A stretch of DNA of 14,584 nucleotides. Source: Blastocatellia bacterium. GTDB lineage: Bacteria > Acidobacteriota > Blastocatellia > Pyrinomonadales > Pyrinomonadaceae. Location: contig PSRF01000157.1 in the NCBI GenBank assembly GCA_003175865.1, positions 1-14,584 of the forward strand, written 5' to 3'. Under the pieces are notes generated by a model, which was given only the letters and a program-made list of their open reading frames with translations, was not told where the DNA came from and ran no database searches. Of the stretch, positions 7,662-13,045 are shown one piece after another (the stretch's first letter is position 1; every line of letters starts with the position of its first letter). Both the position numbers and the translations under genes were made by a program.

Positions 7662-9965
7662 ATGCCGAAGTACACCCAAAAGGATAGACCATTGGTTGTT
7701 ACAACTCCTCTGGGAGCTGATGACCTTTTGCTCGTTGGCCTGACGGGCTACGAAGCTATTTCCCATCTGTTCAACTTTCATCTCGAGCTCATGGCAGAGG
7801 ACGCTGAGAAGATTCACTTTGACAAGCTGTTGGGCCAACCGGTTTCTGCGGAAATCAAGTTACCAAACCGTAAGGAGCGATACTTCAGCGGGATTTGTTC
7901 TCGGGTATCGCAGGGTGGCCGGTCCGAGGGGGATGAGTTTACTTTTTATCGTATGGAGATTGTTCCCTCGTTCTGGTTATTGAGCAGAAAAACTCAGAGC
8001 AGAATATTTCAGCATGTTAGCGTCCCGCAGATACTGGACCAGGTCCTCTCAGGACTTAATGTTTCCTTTCAGATTCAAGGTACTTTTGAACCTCGTGATT
8101 TTTGCGTTCAGTATCGCGAATCAGATTTTGCTTTTGCCAGTCGACTAATGGAGGAGGAAGGAATCTACTACTTCTTCAAGCACTCGAAGAGCGGTCATCA
8201 AATGATCGTCGCCAACACGCCACAAAGTTATGGCGAATTTACTGACGATTCAGAAAGCAAAATCATTTATGAGGAAATATCGGGTGGTCATCGCGATGAA
8301 TCTCGCATCTTCGGGTGGGAGAAATCGCAGGAACTACGCTCTGGGAAGCTGACGTTGTGGGACCATTGCTTCGAACTGCCTCACAAACATCTGGAGGATA
8401 CGGAAGAAATCGTAGACTCGGTCCAGGCGGGTAACGTCACCCATAAATTCAGAGTAGGTAACAACAGTCGTTTGGAGCTTTACGATTTTCCCGGCGCATA
8501 TGCGCAACGTTTCGATGGCGTCAATAAGAGTGGTGGTGACCAGCCTCCGGAACTACAAAAGATCTTTCAGGACAACAAGCGCACTGCAAGAATTCGCATG
8601 CAGGCACAGGCTGTTCCGGGTCTTGCAATACAAGGAAGGAGTAACTGCCGGCACCTCGTAGCTGGATACAAGTTTAAGCTTGATCGACATTTCAATGCGG
8701 ACGGGAGCTATTTGCTCACCAGCATTATCCACTCCGCTCGTACGACGACAACCGAGTTCCGGTCAGGTAGCGAGGCAACGTTCGAGTATGAGAACAGCTT
8801 TAGCTGCATCCCTGAAAGTCTACCCTATCGTCCTGAACAATCAATTGCCAAACCTACAGTAAAGGGCACACAAACGGCAGTCGTTGTCGGGCCGCCGGGA
8901 GAGGAGATTTTTACCGACAAGTATGGTCGCGTAAAAGTTCAATTCCACTGGGATCGACAAGGAAAGAACGATGCTGACAGTTCATGCTGGGTTCGCGTTG
9001 CTCAGATATGGGCTGGTAAACGGTGGGGTGCATCTTTCTGGCCACGCATTGGTCAGGAAGTTATCGTTGATTTTCTTGAGGGAGATCCCGATCAACCAAT
9101 CATCGTCGGCAGTGTATACAACGCAGACCAGATGCCGCCGTACCTGGGCCAGGGGCCGGATCCGAACCACAAGAACGATAACAAGCTTAGCGGTGTCAAA
9201 ACCAACAGCACCAAGGGCGGAGTTGGTTTTAATGAATTGCGTTTCGACGATACAAAGAGCAAAGAGCAGGTTTTTATCCATGCTGAGCGCAATATGGACA
9301 CGCGTGTAAAGAATGACTGCATGGAACGGATTGTAGGAAACCGTCACTTGATCGTAGGAGCCGAAAAGGATGGTCAAAAATCCGGCGATCAGTTAGAGAA
9401 GATATATCGGGACAAACACCTTAAGGTCGACAATGACCACCTCGAAGAAATAGGCAACAATCAGTCCTTAACAATCGACAACAACCAGGACATCGTAGTC
9501 AAAGGAGATAAAAAGGAAGGTATATACGGCGACAGCGATCTTCATATAGAACAGACTCACCGCGAGAAAAGAGACCTTAATAGTTCGTTAAACGTCGGAC
9601 TGTCTCTAAAGGAAAAGGTAGGAACAAATGCATCGCTCGATGTAGGCTTAAACCAGGACGTAAAAGTGGGCATCTCGCACGCACTTGAAGCTGGACTGAC
9701 AATACATATTAAGGCCGGAATGACGCTGGTGCTTGAGGCAGGCGTGCAGTTAAGCCTGAAAGGTCCCGGTGGATTCATCGATATAGGTCCTACCGGAGTT
9801 TCAATTCAGGGGATAATGGTCCTTATTAACAGCGGCGGCGCTCCTGGCAGTGGTCCTGGCGCAAAGCCGGAAGCCCCAGATACTGCTTACGATGCGGCTC
9901 CACAAAAGCCTACAGTTCCAAATACCGCAGATGATGCAAAGACGGGTCAAAAGTCTGCGCCTTGA
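7662..9965 (+). CDS. vgrG: T6SS spike protein VgrG
   Basis: VgrG (TssI) is the trimeric spike at the tip of the Hcp tube, equivalent to phage gp27 plus gp5. The protein has 767 residues. The gp27-like part (about 1-385) contains GLTGYEAISHLFNFHLEL and the typical VQYRESDFAFASRLMEEEG (from about 148). The gp5-like OB fold (about 418-495) contains YGRVKVQFHWDRQGK and WPRIGQEVIVDFLEGDPDQP, then IIVGSVYNA. The needle follows: short beta repeats at about 570-710 with recurring VGL/KVG/EAG units, ending GFIDIGPTGVSIQG. After the needle comes a Pro/Ala/Gly-rich tail of about 45 residues with two P-x-T-A-x-D-A units. No toxin domain is fused, so effectors must be carried non-covalently. A PAAR gene follows directly. 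Confidence 0.97.
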   Translation: MPKYTQKDRPLVVTTPLGADDLLLVGLTGYEAISHLFNFHLELMAEDAEKIHFDKLLGQPVSAEIKLPNRKERYFSGICSRVSQGGRSEGDEFTFYRMEIVPSFWLLSRKTQSRIFQHVSVPQILDQVLSGLNVSFQIQGTFEPRDFCVQYRESDFAFASRLMEEEGIYYFFKHSKSGHQMIVANTPQSYGEFTDDSESKIIYEEISGGHRDESRIFGWEKSQELRSGKLTLWDHCFELPHKHLEDTEEIVDSVQAGNVTHKFRVGNNSRLELYDFPGAYAQRFDGVNKSGGDQPPELQKIFQDNKRTARIRMQAQAVPGLAIQGRSNCRHLVAGYKFKLDRHFNADGSYLLTSIIHSARTTTTEFRSGSEATFEYENSFSCIPESLPYRPEQSIAKPTVKGTQTAVVVGPPGEEIFTDKYGRVKVQFHWDRQGKNDADSSCWVRVAQIWAGKRWGASFWPRIGQEVIVDFLEGDPDQPIIVGSVYNADQMPPYLGQGPDPNHKNDNKLSGVKTNSTKGGVGFNELRFDDTKSKEQVFIHAERNMDTRVKNDCMERIVGNRHLIVGAEKDGQKSGDQLEKIYRDKHLKVDNDHLEEIGNNQSLTIDNNQDIVVKGDKKEGIYGDSDLHIEQTHREKRDLNSSLNVGLSLKEKVGTNASLDVGLNQDVKVGISHALEAGLTIHIKAGMTLVLEAGVQLSLKGPGGFIDIGPTGVSIQGIMVLINSGGAPGSGPGAKPEAPDTAYDAAPQKPTVPNTADDAKTGQKSAP

Positions 9966-9996
9966 TCGAAGGACTTAAACCCACATTGAGGTGAAA

Positions 9997-10287
9997 ATGC
10001 CACCAGCATCAAGAATAGGAGACATGCATGTTTGCCCGATGGTAACCGGCCTAGTGCCGCACGTCGGAGGTCCTATTTTGCCGCCTTGTTGCCCCACGGT
10101 TCTTACCGGCTGTATACCACAAGCTCGTGTTGGAGATATGTTAGTGTGCGTTGGTCCACCGGATGTAATTGCGGTCGGTTCCCCTACGGTCTTAGTCGGC
10201 GGCATGATGGCAGCACGAATCGGTGATATGACTGTTCATGGCGGGGTCATTGTGGTGGGATTCCCGACCGTTATGATCGGACCATGA
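9997..10287 (+). CDS. PAAR-domain spike-tip protein
   Basis: PAAR proteins cap the VgrG needle with a sharp zinc-binding cone and recruit effectors. The product has 96 residues and is essentially one PAAR domain, with no extension. It opens MPPASRIGDMHVCPM, followed by HVGGPILPP, QARVGDMLVC, a GPPDVI segment, ARIGDMTVHGG and a GFPTVMIGP end. Candidate zinc ligands are His11, His22, Cys51 and His81; the exact set is inferred. The chosen start is the ATG at 9997, preceded by GAGGTG at 9988-9993. A GTG at 9991 in the same frame would add two residues, but it is part of that ribosome site. The gene lies 31 nt after vgrG and 27 nt before a DUF6931-like gene, a common T6SS tip cassette order. Confidence 0.93.
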   Translation: MPPASRIGDMHVCPMVTGLVPHVGGPILPPCCPTVLTGCIPQARVGDMLVCVGPPDVIAVGSPTVLVGGMMAARIGDMTVHGGVIVVGFPTVMIGP

Positions 10288-10314
10288 ACCCGAACTTGGT
10301 CTTGGATAAATAGA

Positions 10315-10854
10315 ATGGAAGCCCAAAAAGCCACAGACGTTTGTAGAAAATTTTACCTCGGAGATGTCGGTAAGAAATTGCTTTCAGGTGAGCAGACAAC
10401 AGACCAATTCGTCGAACTCCTGGTTCAGAATAAACAATACATCGATGCGATTCGAGTTCTTGCTTACGCTCTGCCAACGAAAACGGCAATCGCATGGGCC
10501 AATCGTTGCGCGCGACAGTTTTTGCAAGAGAGTCCTGATGAATCGTCTGCCGCCGCCGAAGCAGTTGATAAATGGTTGGCAGAGCCGAATGAGGAGAATC
10601 GTCGTGCCGCAATGAAGGCAGCCGAAACAGCAACGTTCAGTACACCTGCCGGTAGTGCGGCGCTAGCGGTCTTCTTGAGTGGAGGCAGCATCGCTCCGCC
10701 TGATGCACCTGAAACCAATCCTCAAGACGACATGGCCCCAAATGCAGTCGTCGGCAGTGTTATGCTGGCAGCAGTCTTGAAGGAACCGGAAAAGGCCGAG
10801 GCGAGGTTTCAGTCCTTTGTAGCAGACGGACGCAGTCTGGCCAGTTCGAAGTAG
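10315..10854 (+). CDS. DUF6931-like T6SS-associated protein of unknown function
   Basis: This is a 179-residue, alanine-rich, mostly helical-looking soluble protein without signal peptide or membrane segment. The pattern of an acidic helix (FVELLVQNKQYIDAIRVLAYALP, about 32-54), a WANRCARQFL segment, a KWLAEPNEENRRAA segment, and TPAGSAALAVFLSGGSIAPP followed by NAVVGSVMLAAVL resembles the DUF6931 family. As recalled from family knowledge, this family is often placed near VgrG and PAAR genes. No catalytic motif is recognisable. It lies 27 nt after the PAAR gene and 115 nt before the FHA/DUF4123 gene, so a chaperone, loading or regulatory role at the spike tip is the natural inference. It does not look like a toxin. 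The family name is given from pattern memory, without a search. Confidence 0.78.
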   Translation: MEAQKATDVCRKFYLGDVGKKLLSGEQTTDQFVELLVQNKQYIDAIRVLAYALPTKTAIAWANRCARQFLQESPDESSAAAEAVDKWLAEPNEENRRAAMKAAETATFSTPAGSAALAVFLSGGSIAPPDAPETNPQDDMAPNAVVGSVMLAAVLKEPEKAEARFQSFVADGRSLASSK

Positions 10855-10969
10855 CTGGCTGATGACATCGGTGTTCCCTTGCAGTCGGAAGAACGATCTG
10901 ATTTAGTTCACAATCTATACTCTTTAATTCCAATTTAGTTGCACCACTCCATGTTGAACGAGTAGGTCT

Positions 10970-12097
10970 ATGTCCGTTATGCGGCTTGTCTTGGAAATAA
11001 GTTCAGGACGAAATCAGGGCAGGGTGATAGAGGTGCGTCCGCGCGAAAAAGTACGTGTCGGCAGAACAGAAAAAGCGGACATCGCCCTGGGTGATCATTT
11101 TCTGTCGAGCCTCCATTTTCAACTCGAATGCGATGGTAAGGAGTGTCGCATTAAAGATCTTAAGAGTCGTAATGGAACTAAAGTAAATGGCGAAGCGATC
11201 CAGGAGGCAATCCTGCACGATGGCGATCAGGTGTTTGCGGGCGAAACAACCTTTGTCGTAAAGCTTGGAGTTTCAGCCGATCTGGCTGTTACCGGCGGAC
11301 GACTGATGGAAAAATCACAGTCAGGATCTAAATCACAATCTGGATCTAAGAAGTCAAAGAAATCTCGCAAGTCCCGGAAGTCTTCTGATCATGAGGATCC
11401 AACATACGATGTCAATCAATCATCATCGGATGTAAAACCGACCCTCAAATCTCTACCTACGGTTGTAGTTTCGCCTACAGGCGCGAGCGATCCTGGCTCG
11501 AGTGAGAAACCCAAATCTGATCTAAAACAAAAAGAGAGTATTGCACCCAAGCCCGCACCAGCAGCTTACGAATCGGCAACGCCAGAAGGTCGCTTGTTTC
11601 AGATTTTGTCGAATCAACGTCAGCACGTCATGGCGTTAATTGACGGCGTTCGCGATGCTTCCGCTCTTGATCTATTAAGACTGCCCGGCGTCCAATACGT
11701 GTCTCTTTACACCAATCAAGAGAGCGCGAAAGCTGCTCCTTACTTGATAAGTTTGCCGCCTGGTTCGGAATTGCTAAAAGAGGTAATTCACAAAAGTTGG
11801 GGTCAGGAATGGGGCGTGTATCTCACCTGCCCATTCTCGATCACCGAATTGCGTGATTACTTTCGCGGTACGTTGATGATAACAATGCCTGACGGAATGG
11901 AACTCTTTTCGAGGTTTTACGATCCACGCTTTTTTAGGGATTTTCTGGAAGGATCCAATGCTTCAGAAGCGGGAAAATTCTTTGGACCAGTAACTTCATA
12001 CTTCATGGAGGACGTGCGTCCGGAAATTCTCCTGGAGTTTACGAACAGCACGTCTGGGCCACAAAAGAAGGGTCACTTGCTCACTGACCTTACTTGA
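10970..12097 (+). CDS. FHA-DUF4123 fusion: phospho-threonine-binding T6SS effector adaptor
   Basis: The 375-residue protein joins two T6SS-related modules. Residues about 5-98 are an FHA domain with the full phosphothreonine-binding signature: Gly31-Arg32, Ser46 and His49 (LSSLH), SRNGT (66-70) and Asn73-Gly74. A Ser/Lys/Arg-rich, Pro-containing linker spans about 110-205. Residues about 208-355 are a DUF4123 domain (Tap/TEC type), with ALIDGVRD, APYLISLPPGSELL, a WGQEWGVYL segment, FSRFYDPRFFRDFLEG and KFFGPVTSYFMED. DUF4123 proteins load effectors on cognate VgrG/PAAR. FHA proteins in T6SS act in threonine-phosphorylation control (PpkA/PppA/Fha). The fusion suggests phosphorylation-dependent cargo loading. 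The ATG at 10970 has only a weak ribosome site. No effector gene follows; the convergent tube gene begins 5 nt after the stop codon. Confidence 0.9.
   Translation: MSVMRLVLEISSGRNQGRVIEVRPREKVRVGRTEKADIALGDHFLSSLHFQLECDGKECRIKDLKSRNGTKVNGEAIQEAILHDGDQVFAGETTFVVKLGVSADLAVTGGRLMEKSQSGSKSQSGSKKSKKSRKSRKSSDHEDPTYDVNQSSSDVKPTLKSLPTVVVSPTGASDPGSSEKPKSDLKQKESIAPKPAPAAYESATPEGRLFQILSNQRQHVMALIDGVRDASALDLLRLPGVQYVSLYTNQESAKAAPYLISLPPGSELLKEVIHKSWGQEWGVYLTCPFSITELRDYFRGTLMITMPDGMELFSRFYDPRFFRDFLEGSNASEAGKFFGPVTSYFMEDVRPEILLEFTNSTSGPQKKGHLLTDLT
11312..11347 (+). repeat. Two tandem 18-bp units in the FHA-DUF4123 linker
   Basis: Two adjacent 18-bp units (11312-11329 and 11330-11347) differ at two positions and each encode Lys-Ser-Gln-Ser-Gly-Ser. 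They run into a basic KKSKKSRKSRKSS stretch. The array lengthens a flexible, positively charged linker and is a likely site of length variation between strains. Confidence 0.8.
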
Positions 12098-12102
12098 AGG
12101 GA

Positions 12103-12984
12103 TCAGACAACGGCCGCTGGTCCAGCCTGAAACTTCATCGATTGACAGTACATTGTTACGGTGTAATCACCTGCGGGTTGGAACCCCTTATCAACCACGA
12201 ACTGATAGATGCCCAGTCCGCTGAATTCAATTGTGAAGTAAGCCTTGTTGGACTTAGGTGCAAAATACTCCAGCATGCCTCTCTTCTCGTTTGTTGAGCC
12301 GCTGTTTCCTTTGATCACAAAATCGTTGACCCACTTTTCGAAAGTCTTTGAGCTCCCAGGTATCTGGATCACAAGGTCGGAAAATGACGTTACGCCTGGT
12401 AGGTTTGTAGACGTACGCTCATCTCCTATCGAATCTCGCGCTATTTTTGTTCCAAAACTTATCGCATTAACCTGCTTTACATGCGATGTATCAAGACCAT
12501 CTATAGCCAGCTTGAAGTCACCGACGTTCCATGCCTTTGGCAAACTGGCTGAATACACACCAGGCTTCTGACTATTATCGATGTTTCCCACGCTACTTAT
12601 CTCAGGACTCAACCCGACCTTCATTACCGCTTCCTCGTGTCCGCTGTGATTTAGAGCAGGTAGTTGGAGAGAATCAACTAGTGCATGCCTGAACTCGAGT
12701 CGTTTTTTGGGATTGCCGTTGTAATCAAGATAAACAACGGCCCCGTTCTTACGGATTATCTTGCCTGCAAAACTGTCACCAATCCAATCATAAAAACTGC
12801 GTGACATCCCTGTCCCGCACTCAAGGACGATGTCTTCATAAGTGATGACACCGAGTTCTTTGTGAGGGTTGGAATCGTTCGTCGAACGCACGGTGATAAT
12901 CTCTGCCTTGGCCGAACCTCCGGACATCCCGAAGAATTTGCCGACAGCCTTTCCGTCAAGCTCCAATAGAAAATTCTGCAGCAT
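12103..12984 (-). CDS. Tandem-duplicated gp19-like tail-tube protein
   Basis: The 293-residue protein is built from two diverged copies of a phage T4 gp19-type tail-tube fold (PF06841-like). Copy 1 (about 1-130) has FLLELDGKAVG, GVITYEDIVLECG, RSFYDWIGDSFAGK and RKNGAVVYLDYNGNP, then LEFRHAL. Copy 2 (about 153-286) has FKLAIDGLDT, SFSDLVIQIPG, KTFEKWVNDFVIKG and a last strand segment ending MYCQSMKF. The FYDWIGD/FEKWVND and YEDIVLECG/FSDLVIQIPG pairs support duplication. The ATG at 12984 has a strong AAGGAG site 8-9 nt upstream. It follows the fused sheath gene by 61 nt and is likely co-transcribed with it. The stop codon lies 5 nt from that of the convergent FHA gene. By family knowledge, such folds stack as rings; a trimer of this protein would give a pseudo-hexameric ring. 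That role is inferred, as tube, tube initiator or adaptor. Confidence 0.85.
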   Translation of the reverse strand: MLQNFLLELDGKAVGKFFGMSGGSAKAEIITVRSTNDSNPHKELGVITYEDIVLECGTGMSRSFYDWIGDSFAGKIIRKNGAVVYLDYNGNPKKRLEFRHALVDSLQLPALNHSGHEEAVMKVGLSPEISSVGNIDNSQKPGVYSASLPKAWNVGDFKLAIDGLDTSHVKQVNAISFGTKIARDSIGDERTSTNLPGVTSFSDLVIQIPGSSKTFEKWVNDFVIKGNSGSTNEKRGMLEYFAPKSNKAYFTIEFSGLGIYQFVVDKGFQPAGDYTVTMYCQSMKFQAGPAAVV

Positions 12985-13003
12985 TTAACTTCTCCTTGCT
13001 ACC

Positions 13004-13018
13004 TACAGTCATACTGTA
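13004..13018 (-). repeat. 15-nt palindrome between fused sheath gene and tube gene
   Basis: TACAGT (13004-13009) and ACTGTA (13013-13018) form a perfect 6-bp inverted repeat around a 3-nt centre. It lies in the 61-nt gap, just upstream of the ribosome site of the double tube gene. It could be a small operator, an mRNA hairpin that tunes translation of the tube protein, or chance. Confidence 0.3.
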
Positions 13019-13045
13019 AGATCGAATGGACGCCTTTCTTTTTGC

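Noticed and set aside
8982..9377. 131-codon minus-strand open frame inside vgrG
   Set aside because: It lies opposite the conserved gp5-like part of VgrG and shows no family resemblance; it is a shadow frame.
10900..10945. Possible promoter for the FHA-DUF4123 gene: TATACT at 10916-10921 in an AT-rich patch
   Set aside because: No convincing -35 hexamer lies 16-18 nt upstream. The TTGCAG at 10879 is 31 nt away. The 115-nt gap leaves room for a promoter, but the sequence does not define one.
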